From Collinsella sp. (GTDB taxonomy: Bacteria; Actinomycetota; Coriobacteriia; Coriobacteriales; Coriobacteriaceae), in the NCBI GenBank assembly GCA_019414345.1, contig DXMF01000010.1, forward strand, positions 1-64,000: DNA of 64,000 nt. The letters are read 5' to 3'. The notes beneath the pieces are model-generated. The model did no database searches. It saw nothing but the letters and a program-made list of their open reading frames with translations, and was not told where the DNA came from. Made by a program: the position numbers and the translations under genes. Positions 53,648 through 61,340 of the stretch are shown in pieces (within the stretch, counting starts at the first letter, position 1; every line of letters begins with the position of its first letter).

Positions 53648-54424
53648 CTAGAGCTTGTTGAGGGGCGGCTGCTTGAGCCGCTGCGACAGAGCTCTATTGT
53701 TGGGACAGTACGTGTCGAGCAGGGCGTGAAACCGCTGATTGTGGCTTGGCTCGAGCAAATGGACGAGCTCGTGGGCGACAACCATGTCAAGGCACTCGAC
53801 GGGGTAGGCGGCAAGTTCGCGTGCAATGCGAATGGTGCCGGTTTTGGGCGTGCATGAGCCCCAGCGCGTTTTCATGCTACGTACGGAAACGCGGGAAACG
53901 GCGACACCCATTGCGATTTCGTACGCGCGCGCCATATCGCGCAGCGCCGTGGTGACCTCGGATGCATAGAGCTGGTCGATGCGGGTCTGGAGCTCATCGG
54001 ACGTCAGGCCGTCGAGGGTTGCGCGCCGCTTGGCCTGTGGGCGTTCGTTCGATTTGTCGGCACCCATAAAACTTGCGAAGGTGGCCTGCTTGGGCCGCGG
54101 TGCGGGTGATGCAAAGTTGCGATCGAGCGCATCTTGTACCGTGATGGGCTTGCCCCAAAGTGCAATGATGGACGAGGGGCTGAGCGGCTCTCGTGCCGTC
54201 GCCTGACGTTGCTCGCGCTGGGCAAGTCGACTGATAATCCAGGCGCTGTTGCGCTTCACAAACGCTTCGATACGCTCGCGGCTGGCGTCGAGCGGTGCAC
54301 TGGTGTGGACCTCACCGCTCGATGTGACGCGTAGGTTGAAGTTCTTGACGCGCTTTTTGGTAACGACGACGGGGATGGATGTGCCATCCGGTCGGGATAC
54401 GGTAATCGTAAATTGCTGCGTCAA
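53648..54424 (-). CDS. YgjP-like (DUF45) zinc metallopeptidase
   Basis: Predicted zinc peptidase of the YgjP/WLM group, 258 residues. The N-terminal beta domain (KRVKNFNLRVTSSGEVHTSAP) is standard. The C-terminal metal domain has MKTRWGSC and HELVHLLEPSHNQRFH, giving the HExxH-like zinc site (HELVH) and a third ligand. A TTG start is chosen: AAGGA lies 6 bases before it, and a longer ATG frame begins inside an upstream hairpin without a ribosome site. It converges with folB, 6 bases between stops. Confidence 0.82.
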   Translation of the reverse strand: MTQQFTITVSRPDGTSIPVVVTKKRVKNFNLRVTSSGEVHTSAPLDASRERIEAFVKRNSAWIISRLAQREQRQATAREPLSPSSIIALWGKPITVQDALDRNFASPAPRPKQATFASFMGADKSNERPQAKRRATLDGLTSDELQTRIDQLYASEVTTALRDMARAYEIAMGVAVSRVSVRSMKTRWGSCTPKTGTIRIARELAAYPVECLDMVVAHELVHLLEPSHNQRFHALLDTYCPNNRALSQRLKQPPLNKL

Positions 54425-54446
54425 AAGCGGTCCTTCAGATTGGGGA

Positions 54447-54480
54447 CGGGCCGCATGTCGACCGTTCGGCATGCGGCCCG
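54447..54480. terminator. Hairpin between dipeptidase and YgjP-like genes
   Basis: CGGGCCGCATG pairs with CATGCGGCCCG, a perfect 11-bp stem over 12 bases. No T-run on the minus strand. It overlaps the upstream extension of the YgjP-like frame, which supports the later start there. Confidence 0.55.
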
Positions 54481-54496
54481 CTCAGGGGATGTGAAA

Positions 54497-55510
54497 TTAA
54501 TAACGCTCGAAGAAGGCAAGGGCATTATCGCTGCAGAGCTTCTGCATCACGGTCTTGCCAAAGTGCTTGGAGAGCATGTTCTGGAACTCGGGCATCTTGC
54601 TGGCATCGGAGAGGAAGGCGGGCACCGTGGCACCGTCCCAGTCGCCGCCGAGCGCGATGACATCCTCGCCGCCCAGGTCGAGCCAGTGCTCGATATGTGC
54701 CGCTAGCTGGTCGAAGGTGACGTCTGCGGCGGTCTTGTCGGTTGCGTCGTTGGAAAGGAACTCGCTGCAGTAGTTGAGGCCGACGATACCGCCCATGTCG
54801 CGAATGGTGCGGAACTGGTCGTCGGTAAGGTTGCGTTTGACGCCGCAAACCGCACGGGAGTTGGAGTGGCTGGCGACGAAGGGACGCGTGGCGTGGGCGA
54901 CAACCTCGTCAAAGCACTCATCGTTGAGGTGGGAGACGTCGAGTACCATGCCGGCGTGCTCCATCTGCGTAAGTGCCTCGATGCCGGCGCCGGTGAGGCC
55001 GGCGTGGGTGTCGTGGCCGCTCGCGAGCGGCCCCTGCGCATTCCAGCTGAGTGACGACATAAGCACGCCTAAGCTCTTGAGCACTTCGATCAGCGCGGGG
55101 TCCTCGGCAAAGAACGTGGCGTTTTCGATGGTGTGGATGCAAGCGACCTTGCCGTCCTTGAGCGCGGGGCGAATGTCTGCGGCGCTGCGCACGTTGACCA
55201 TACGGTCGTGGTTGAGCATTGCCTGGCCGCTCATATGCGCCATGATCTGCGCCTGGAAGCGCGCGGCGTGGGCGGTGGGAATCTCGTCGGGGACAAACGT
55301 GGCGAAGCACTGTGCCCACGGCGTGTTGCCGATCTTTGCGAGCGAGATGGCACAGGCGTTACCCTCGATGAGGTCGAAATCTTGCGGATGCGTTTCGTCG
55401 CCGGGGAAATAGCCGTCGGTGCCGGCGGTAAAGCGCAGGTCGAGATCGAGCGTGGCCCAGCCGATGCGGTCGGCGGTGTCGCAGTGTAGGTCAAATACGG
55501 GATATGCCAT
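54497..55510 (-). CDS. Membrane dipeptidase (peptidase M19 family)
   Basis: Zinc dipeptidase of the renal dipeptidase family, 337 residues, no signal peptide. Metal-site motifs are FDLHCDT (DxHxD), the central glutamate of HTIENAT, DVSHLND, ASHSNSRAV and GGDWDGA. It likely cleaves dipeptides in the cytosol, in keeping with the peptide importer in this window, though they are not linked genetically. The ATG has CGGAGG upstream; an earlier in-frame ATG lacks one. It is divergent from the FKBP gene. Confidence 0.92.
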   Translation of the reverse strand: MAYPVFDLHCDTADRIGWATLDLDLRFTAGTDGYFPGDETHPQDFDLIEGNACAISLAKIGNTPWAQCFATFVPDEIPTAHAARFQAQIMAHMSGQAMLNHDRMVNVRSAADIRPALKDGKVACIHTIENATFFAEDPALIEVLKSLGVLMSSLSWNAQGPLASGHDTHAGLTGAGIEALTQMEHAGMVLDVSHLNDECFDEVVAHATRPFVASHSNSRAVCGVKRNLTDDQFRTIRDMGGIVGLNYCSEFLSNDATDKTAADVTFDQLAAHIEHWLDLGGEDVIALGGDWDGATVPAFLSDASKMPEFQNMLSKHFGKTVMQKLCSDNALAFFERY

Positions 55511-55630
55511 GGTTCCTCCGGTTGCAGCGTTTCTTTGCAAACTGTCATTGAATTGTATGACTAGGGTATAGTTAGCGCCATATGTTCACGGCGGCCCGCG
55601 TTGTGCGCCGCCCTTATCACGGAGGTTACC

Positions 55631-56059
55631 ATGTCCAACCAGGGCAAGAAGGTCAAGACCCATTATCGCGGCACGCTCGACGACGGCACGCAGTTCGATA
55701 GCTCCTACGATCGCGGCGAGCCGCTGGAGTTCACCTGCGGCGCCGGTCAGATGATCAAGGGCTTCGACGCCGCTGTTGTCGATATGCAGGTGGGCGAGAA
55801 GAAGACCGTGCACATTCCTGCTGCCGATGCCTATGGCGAGCACAATCCCGAGATGGTTCTGACCTTCCCGGCCGAGCAGGTTCCCAACATCGAGCAGATC
55901 GAGAAGGGCATGAAGCTCTTCCTGTCCACGCCGAGCGGCATGCCTGTCCCCGCCGTCGTCATTGACGTGACGCCCGAGGCCGTGACGCTCGACGCCAACC
56001 ACGAGCTGGCCGGCAAGGACCTCAACTTTGATATCGAGCTCGTCGAGGTCGAGGGTTAG
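55631..56059 (+). CDS. SlyD-like FKBP peptidyl-prolyl isomerase
   Basis: 142-residue FKBP-type isomerase with an inserted flap domain, as in SlyD. KVKTHYRGTLDDGTQFDSS and GAGQMIKGFDAAVVDMQVGEKKTVHIPAADAYGEHNPEMV are typical. The His/Cys-rich nickel-binding tail of E. coli SlyD is missing. GGAGG lies just before the ATG. The next gene, 3 bases later, encodes a UreE-like protein, so a role with metal delivery is possible though the tail is absent. Confidence 0.9.
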   Translation: MSNQGKKVKTHYRGTLDDGTQFDSSYDRGEPLEFTCGAGQMIKGFDAAVVDMQVGEKKTVHIPAADAYGEHNPEMVLTFPAEQVPNIEQIEKGMKLFLSTPSGMPVPAVVIDVTPEAVTLDANHELAGKDLNFDIELVEVEG

Positions 56060-56062
56060 AGC

Positions 56063-56641
56063 ATGCCTGAGCGCTTGGTTTCGACGACATGCTTGGGAAA
56101 TCTCAACGATCCGTCCTATGAACTCCTGCTTCGCCGGAAGCTGGGCGGCGTCTTTGAAGTTGACGAGCTGCTGCTCGATTGGGACCAGGCTGATGTATAC
56201 GCGTTTGTGGGCGTGACGGAGCTGGGGCGCACGGTCGATGTTCGGCTGGATACTGCCGACGGCGGTCGTTTTGTCGACGGCGACGTGCTCGCCGTCGACC
56301 GTTCGGGCGTGGTGCCCGTGGCGGTTGCTGTGCGCCTGCGCAGCGCCGAGGTTTATTTGGTCGAAGTTGACCGCTTGGACCCGATTGCGCTCGCGCATGC
56401 GTGCTGGGAGATCGGCAATATGCATGCGCCGCTTTTTCGAGGCGATTCGGACGAGCATACCGTGCGCATGTATACGCCGGTGCAGCCTGTTTTGGGCCGC
56501 ATGCTCCGGGGCGTCGAGGGCGTTCGGCTCTCGACGGTTACCCGTGAACTCGATTCGGACCGGCGCTTTGCGTCGAGTGCGGCGGATGCCGTTGTGAGTA
56601 TGGCTCCAGACTTTACGATCGTAAAGAAGGCGCGCGGCTAA
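56063..56641 (+). CDS. UreE-like metallochaperone (no urease nearby)
   Basis: 192-residue protein resembling UreE. Residues 1-75 fit the peptide-binding N-terminal domain. The C-terminal domain has HACWEIGNMHAPLF, like UreE's LGNRHxPL, and VQPVLGRMLRGVEGV, like DPVLxxML. The His-rich tail of some UreE proteins is missing. UreE delivers nickel to urease, but no urease gene is in the window. It is coupled to the SlyD-like FKBP gene. A role in supplying nickel to another enzyme, such as hydrogenase, is inference. Confidence 0.72.
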   Translation: MPERLVSTTCLGNLNDPSYELLLRRKLGGVFEVDELLLDWDQADVYAFVGVTELGRTVDVRLDTADGGRFVDGDVLAVDRSGVVPVAVAVRLRSAEVYLVEVDRLDPIALAHACWEIGNMHAPLFRGDSDEHTVRMYTPVQPVLGRMLRGVEGVRLSTVTRELDSDRRFASSAADAVVSMAPDFTIVKKARG

Positions 56642-56723
56642 GCACGCATATGCGCAAGACGGGCTTTGAGGGGCGACCAATCAAGGTCCGTCTTGCTGTT
56701 GATAGGAGGCTTTGGGGGAACAT

Positions 56724-57521
56724 ATGGGTCTTGAGGGAATCAAGCTGATTGCCTGCGATTTGGACGGCACGTTGCTGCATCCGGGGGAGCGCGAGCCGCG
56801 TTCCGAGGTCTTTGAGCTTATCGATGAGCTGCATCGTCGCGGTATCGTGTTTATGCCGGCGAGCGGTCGTCAATATGCGAGCTTGCGCTATCTGTTTACC
56901 CCGGTGGCCGATGAGCTCGCCTATGTATGCGAGAACGGAGCCCTGGTGATGAGCGAGGGGCGTGCCGTTGTCAAGCGCTCCATGGAGCGTAGCCTTGCTA
57001 TGGATATCGCGAATGCCGTGGTTGCGTATCCCCATGCCGACGTGACCCTTTCGTGTGAGGGACACCTCTACACCATGAGCGGCAACGATGCGTTCGTCGA
57101 CCATTTGCGCTATGAGGTCCACTGCGATGTGGCGGTGGTCGACCGCCCCGAGGACATTGACGAGGATGTCATTAAGATTGCGTTTCAAACGCCTGAGACA
57201 GAGCAGCCGGCGGCGCTGGAGTATTTTGTGCGTCGCTTTAGCGATCGGGTTGATGTGATGACGTCGGGAACCGAATGGACGGACTTTATCGGCTTTGATT
57301 CGGGTAAGGGTTCCGCGCTTGCCGATTACGGTCGTGCCCTGGGTATTTCGCCCGATGAGATGATGGCGTTTGGCGACAATGAGAACGATCGCGATATGCT
57401 CAACGTCGTGGGCCATCCCTATCTGATGGAGAGCTGCAACCCCACCATGCGCGACATCAACGACCGCGTCCGTTACGTGCGCACGGTCGAAGAAGAACTG
57501 CGCCGTCTGCTCGCCGAGTAG
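56724..57521 (+). CDS. Cof-type HAD phosphatase
   Basis: 265-residue HAD-superfamily phosphatase, class IIB. Motif I is ACDLDGTLL, motif II MPASGR, motif III/IV SGKGSAL and MMAFGDNENDRDML. These proteins dephosphorylate sugar phosphates or flavin phosphates with broad range, so the substrate is open. The ATG chosen has GGGGGAA upstream; an earlier TTG is also in frame. Converges with the Fur-family gene. Confidence 0.9.
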   Translation: MGLEGIKLIACDLDGTLLHPGEREPRSEVFELIDELHRRGIVFMPASGRQYASLRYLFTPVADELAYVCENGALVMSEGRAVVKRSMERSLAMDIANAVVAYPHADVTLSCEGHLYTMSGNDAFVDHLRYEVHCDVAVVDRPEDIDEDVIKIAFQTPETEQPAALEYFVRRFSDRVDVMTSGTEWTDFIGFDSGKGSALADYGRALGISPDEMMAFGDNENDRDMLNVVGHPYLMESCNPTMRDINDRVRYVRTVEEELRRLLAE

Positions 57522-57544
57522 GTTTTCGCGACATACCTAGAAAT

Positions 57545-57925
57545 CTACCTACAGTCGGGGCAGAGACCCTTGAAGATGGTGTAGTGCGACGTGACGTGCC
57601 AGCCGATTTGCTCGGACGCCTTGGCGTCGAGCTGGGCATCGAAGGGGAGCGGTACGTCGATGACGCGACTGCACGAGGTGCAGATGATATGCGCATGCGG
57701 CTCGATCGTGCGATCGAAGCGGCTGCCGCCCGGCGTCTTGATGGAGAGGATTTCGCCTGCGTCGGCCAAGAGATTGAGATTGCGGTAGACCGTACCGCGG
57801 CTGATTTTGTCATCCTGCGCGCGCACGACGTTGTAGATTTCGTCGGCGGTGGGATGGTTATAGCTTTGGCGCACGGCGTCAAGAACCAGCTTTCGCTGCC
57901 TGGTATTCCTTCTTTGCACCGCCAT
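57545..57925 (-). CDS. Fur-family regulator (PerR/Fur-like)
   Basis: Metal-dependent repressor, 126 residues. The winged helix is in the first 80 residues (TADEIYNVVRAQDDKISRGTVYRNLNLLADAGEI). HAHIICTSCSRVIDV and GLCPDC supply the structural CxxC pairs. The protein ends right after the last pair. Whether it senses iron, zinc or peroxide is unclear. The short promoter region on its strand has an inverted repeat TTAG-N9-CTAA, a possible autoregulation site. Confidence 0.9.
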   Translation of the reverse strand: MAVQRRNTRQRKLVLDAVRQSYNHPTADEIYNVVRAQDDKISRGTVYRNLNLLADAGEILSIKTPGGSRFDRTIEPHAHIICTSCSRVIDVPLPFDAQLDAKASEQIGWHVTSHYTIFKGLCPDCR

Positions 57926-57986
57926 GCGCCTCGCCTCTTTTCTATTAACGGTCGTAGGTAAATGATACCGTATTTAGCACACAATA

Positions 57987-58397
57987 CTAATAATGAGGAC
58001 TGAAACCGTCTTCATTGGCAAGTGGGGCTCGGGCCTGGGCGTCTACGAGGCGAAAACGCGTTCCCATGCGCTCATAGGAGGCATGAAGCGCCTCGAGATG
58101 AGATAGGACGTTTGCCGGAGCTCCCTGTATCTCCATCTCGACTGAGCCGTCTTCCATGTTACGCACCCAGCCGGTGAGTGCGCGTGCCTGTGCGAGGTTG
58201 GTGTTGGTAAAGCGAAAACCAACGCCTTGGACTTGCCCCGCCCAGCGCAGGAAATAGCGCAGGGGAGTGTCTTGAGTGGCCTCGTCGCTTGCGAGTACGG
58301 TAAGCCTGCGGCGCAGCTCGAGCTCGACGTTTGATGGTTTTTGAGGCTCTCGACTGCCGCCGGTGACGCTGGAGAAGAACGTATCGAAGAGGCCCAT
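57987..58397 (-). CDS. Acylphosphatase with N-terminal extension
   Basis: Hydrolyses acyl phosphates. The catalytic Arg lies in VQGVGFRF and the catalytic Asn in GWVRNMEDGSVEMEIQG, the two acylphosphatase signatures. The 136-residue protein is longer than the usual 90: about 45 residues precede the domain, with a polar linker (GGSREPQKPSNVELE). The ATG is two bases after the preceding gene on that strand (Gfo/Idh), so the two form an operon. Confidence 0.85.
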   Translation of the reverse strand: MGLFDTFFSSVTGGSREPQKPSNVELELRRRLTVLASDEATQDTPLRYFLRWAGQVQGVGFRFTNTNLAQARALTGWVRNMEDGSVEMEIQGAPANVLSHLEALHASYERMGTRFRLVDAQARAPLANEDGFSPHY

Positions 58398-58399
58398 CG

Positions 58400-59506
58400 C
58401 TATGCCTGCTTGCCTGCGTCGGCCGGGAAGGTAATGCCGGCCTGCCGGCGCACGGCATCCATGATACGCAGTGAGACGAGCGTGACATCGCGGTAGTGGC
58501 CAAGCTCGTGGCGTCCTGCCGGGGTCTCCCAAATCTCTTCCTTAACGTTATCGATGCCGCCGATGGCGGTGATAAAGTCTGTGAGTTCGTATTCCATAGT
58601 GTTGCTCGATTTGGGCAGGTCGAGCACGCGGCCGTTCTCGTCCTGTTCGCGCGGTGCCTCGGTCGCCGAGCCGCGTACGACGTCGCCGCGATAGTCGATG
58701 CGGACGTTGCGGGGCGTGGACAGATGGTCGATCTGGATAGTGCCACGCTCGCCTTCTATCTGCGAGGGCAGCAGGTCATTCGTAATTTTGGAGTGCGCGA
58801 GCTCGACGGAGATGCGGCCACCGCCGTAGCTGGCGAGGATGGAACCGCAGCCGTCGATGGGGCCGTGCGTGAGCTGTCGCGTGGTGGGGTCGAGCAGAGT
58901 AGTCATGCTCGTAAGGCCGGAGGGCATGCCGAAAATCTCGACCATGGGCTCGACGGTGTAGACGCCAATGTCCATGAGGGAACCCGATGCCATATTGCAG
59001 TCGAAGATATTGGTGGCGCGTCCTGCGAGAATCTCGTTGTAGCGCGAGGAATACTTGCCAAAGCGCAATGAGGCGCGGCGGATGGGGGCGATCTCGCCCA
59101 GGGCGTCCTCGATGGCGTGGAAGGCGGGATCGTGGAGGGGACGCATGGCCTCGAGGGCCACGACACCTGCTGCCTCGGCAGCGCGGAAGACTTCCAGCGC
59201 CTGTGCTTCGGTGGCGCAGAAGGGTTTCTCGACGATGACGTGCTTGCCACCGGCGATGCAGGCGAGCGCCTGCTCGTAATGGAGCGCATTGGGGCTGCCG
59301 ATGTAGACGGCATCGACGCCGGCGGCTGCCGCAAGCTCATCGAGTGACGTAAAGTTTCGCTCGCCGCCGTGCTCGGCAGTAAAGGCGGCGCCGCGCTCGG
59401 CATTGCGCGAGAGCGTGCCTACGAATACGGCCTGGTCGTTGGCATTGACGACCTGAATAAAGTCGTCGGTGATCATGGACGTGCCGATGGTTGCGATACG
59501 CAGCAT
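58400..59506 (-). CDS. Gfo/Idh/MocA-family oxidoreductase
   Basis: NAD(P)-dependent oxidoreductase, 368 residues. The Rossmann start is IATIGTSMITDDF; the family motif EKPFCATEAQALEVF carries the EKP active-site element, and DIGVYTVEPMVEIFG gives the catalytic histidine-region helix. Typical substrates are sugars or inositols, but none can be chosen here. AAGGGGGA lies before the ATG. An earlier in-frame start is discounted because it would add about 75 residues of unlike sequence. Confidence 0.87.
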   Translation of the reverse strand: MLRIATIGTSMITDDFIQVVNANDQAVFVGTLSRNAERGAAFTAEHGGERNFTSLDELAAAAGVDAVYIGSPNALHYEQALACIAGGKHVIVEKPFCATEAQALEVFRAAEAAGVVALEAMRPLHDPAFHAIEDALGEIAPIRRASLRFGKYSSRYNEILAGRATNIFDCNMASGSLMDIGVYTVEPMVEIFGMPSGLTSMTTLLDPTTRQLTHGPIDGCGSILASYGGGRISVELAHSKITNDLLPSQIEGERGTIQIDHLSTPRNVRIDYRGDVVRGSATEAPREQDENGRVLDLPKSSNTMEYELTDFITAIGGIDNVKEEIWETPAGRHELGHYRDVTLVSLRIMDAVRRQAGITFPADAGKQA

Positions 59507-59579
59507 GTGTCCCCCTTGCGTTGTTTGGCCTACAGGACGAGTGTAGCGCGGGAGGACACAAAAGCGTGCGAAAACGCCG

Positions 59580-60065
59580 TTACAGGTCGCTCTCGTTAAA
59601 GCCGGTGTCGATATCGAGGTTGCTGCCGTCGGCTGCCGTGGTGGCGAGCTCATCGCAGCGCTCGTTGAGCTCGTGGCCGGCATGTCCCTTAACCCAGATG
59701 AACTCCACCTTGTGCTTGCTTTTGGCGGCAAGCAGGCGCTCCCACAGGTCGCGGTTCTTGACGGGCTGCTTGTTGGCAGTTTTCCACCCGCGCTTTTTCC
59801 AGCCGTCGATCCAGTGTTTATTGAAAGCGTTGACGACGTACTGCGAATCGGAATGGACCTCGACCTCGCAGGGGCGGTTAAGCGCCTCGAGCGCCACGAT
59901 GACCGCCATGAGCTCCATGCGGTTGTTGGTGGTCTTGGCGTAGCCGCGCGAAAGCTCGGAGGTGAAGGTCTTGCCGGCGGGGTTGGTGTATTTGAGCACG
60001 GCGCCGTAGCCGCCGCGTCCCGGATTTGATCGGGCCGAGCCGTCGGTGTAGATGATGACCTTCAC
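59580..60065 (-). CDS. rnhA: Ribonuclease HI
   Basis: Degrades the RNA strand of RNA-DNA hybrids. The 161-residue protein has the carboxylates in place: TDGSARSNPGRGGYG (first Asp), NRMELMAVIVALEAL (Glu), HSDSQYV (Asp) and the last Asp in NERCDELA; the basic loop WKKRGWKTANKQPVKNRDLW is typical. AAAGGA precedes the ATG. A 60-base gap separates it from the LysR gene on the same strand. Confidence 0.95.
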   Translation of the reverse strand: MKVIIYTDGSARSNPGRGGYGAVLKYTNPAGKTFTSELSRGYAKTTNNRMELMAVIVALEALNRPCEVEVHSDSQYVVNAFNKHWIDGWKKRGWKTANKQPVKNRDLWERLLAAKSKHKVEFIWVKGHAGHELNERCDELATTAADGSNLDIDTGFNESDL

Positions 60066-60128
60066 ATGGTTCCTTTCGTTGGGTACGTTTCGTGTGAGTG
60101 ACCATTGTAGCGCCGCGTTCGCCGAGGG

Positions 60129-61067
60129 CTAGCAATCTACCATATCTACCCTGTCCTCAGATGGCTGGTTTTCTTGGATGATGCGGTCGAGCTCGTCGAG
60201 GTATTGCTGCAACAGGGGAGAGGGCTTGCGTTCATCGTGCATGATATAGCCTACGTGCATCGTCGGGGCATCTGCCAGTGGAATCGATGCCATGCCCCAT
60301 TGCATTTCGTTTGAGAGCACGCCGGTGGAGAGCGTGTAGCCGTTCGAGGTGATCAGCAGGTTGGTGAGCGTGCCGCGGTCAGAGACTCGAATGTTGCGAT
60401 CGCAGGGGATGTAGCTAAACGGCTCCTCGGCGTAATAGAAGGAGTTCGAGGTGCCTTGCTCAAAGCTGTAGCGCGTATAGGGTGTAAGGTCGGCAAGGGA
60501 CAGCTGAGGGCGGCGTGCGAGCGGGTGGCGCTCGCTAACGAAGACGTGGACCGTTGCGTCGAAGAGGGGATGGAAGCTTGCGCGGGCATCGGCGAAGGCC
60601 TTCTGCAGAACGCGGGCGTTAAAGTCATCCAGATACAGAATGCCGATATCGCTGCGAAACGCGCGGACGTCATCGATGATCTGCGATGTGGTGGTCTCGC
60701 GCATGATGAACTCGAACTTGCTGTCGCGGCAGCGCTCGACCACGTTGACAAAGGCCTCGACCGAAAAGGCGTAGTGCTGGGCGGAAATGGCGAGGCGGGC
60801 TTGCGGGGTGCCGCCGTCCTCGTAGCGCGCCTCGAGCATATCGGCCTGCTCTACGACTTGACGCGCATAGCCCAAAAGCTCGGTGCCGTCGTTGGTGAGC
60901 GTGACGCCGCGGCTGGAGCGCGTAAAGATCTCCAGATGGAGTTCCTGTTCCAGGCTTTTGACGGCGTTTGAGATGTTGGACTGAGCGGTATAGAGGCGCT
61001 GAGCTGCGGCGTTGATTGAGCCGGACTCTGCCACGGCAATCAGAAAACGAAGCTGCTGAAGGGTCAT
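60129..61067 (-). CDS. LysR-family transcriptional regulator
   Basis: 312-residue LysR-type regulator. The N-terminal helix-turn-helix (TLQQLRFLIAVAESGSINAAAQRLYTAQSNISNAVKSLEQELHLEIF) is followed by an effector domain. It is divergent from metY, so control of sulfur amino-acid genes by O-acetylhomoserine or a related molecule is a likely role, by analogy with CysB/CmbR/MetR regulators. The second ATG is chosen because AAAGG lies 9 bases before it and touches the first. Confidence 0.9.
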   Translation of the reverse strand: MTLQQLRFLIAVAESGSINAAAQRLYTAQSNISNAVKSLEQELHLEIFTRSSRGVTLTNDGTELLGYARQVVEQADMLEARYEDGGTPQARLAISAQHYAFSVEAFVNVVERCRDSKFEFIMRETTTSQIIDDVRAFRSDIGILYLDDFNARVLQKAFADARASFHPLFDATVHVFVSERHPLARRPQLSLADLTPYTRYSFEQGTSNSFYYAEEPFSYIPCDRNIRVSDRGTLTNLLITSNGYTLSTGVLSNEMQWGMASIPLADAPTMHVGYIMHDERKPSPLLQQYLDELDRIIQENQPSEDRVDMVDC

Positions 61068-61089
61068 CGACGCCATCCTTTCGATTGCT

Positions 61090-61156
61090 ATCTATAAAAC
61101 CGATAACAGGTTAGCGCTTTTAAGTGATTGACCGAGCGAAACAATGCTCGTACTAT
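61090..61156 (+). promoter_or_regulatory. metY promoter with LysR-type site
   Basis: -35 TTGACC (61128-61133), 17-base spacer, -10 TACTAT (61151-61156). Upstream, ATC-N9-GAT (61090-61104) fits the LysR-type recognition pattern. The RNA would start near 61163, giving a leader of about 180 bases. Confidence 0.75.
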
Positions 61157-61212
61157 TCAAAACACACAAAGGCGGTAGGTAATTAAACCGACCACGGAAC
61201 CGGGATGCGAAA

Positions 61213-61285
61213 GGAGGCCCGCATATGAATTGCTTACCAAGACGAATGCCGGGCTCCTGTTTGCGCCCGTTGGCGTGATCAGGAG
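61213..61285 (+). promoter_or_regulatory. Candidate attenuator in the metY leader
   Basis: Two helices compete for the same bases. Helix A pairs the leader ribosome-site region GGAGGCCCGCAT with ATGCCGGGCTCC (imperfect). Helix B pairs CTCCTG (61254-61259) with CAGGAG (61280-61285), enclosing CGCC-CGTT-GGCG. A ribosome on the leader ORF would decide between them. T-rich sequence follows only after about 20 bases, so control may be at translation rather than by termination. Confidence 0.55.
61225..61278 (+). CDS. Cysteine-containing leader peptide before metY
   Basis: A 17-codon frame, MNCLPRRMPGSCLRPLA, with an excellent ribosome site (AAAGGAGG, 7 bases before the ATG). Two cysteine codons and an SCLRP segment recall the short Cys-rich leader peptides found before sulfur-metabolism genes in other actinobacteria (family known, match by eye only). 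It lies in the metY leader, and both candidate hairpins overlap it. Translation stalling at Cys codons when cysteine is low could control metY. Confidence 0.6.
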   Translation: MNCLPRRMPGSCLRPLA

Positions 61286-61340
61286 ACAGCGACTTACTTC
61301 TCTCTAATTTGTTTACTTTTGTTCGATCAAGGAGATCATC

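Noticed and set aside
55133..55489. Plus-strand frames opposite the M19 dipeptidase
   Set aside because: Antisense shadows; the minus-strand gene has all metal-site motifs.
61163..61340. Possible SAM or other known riboswitch before metY
   Set aside because: No S-box or SAM-II/III landmarks were seen; a leader peptide with competing helices explains the region better.
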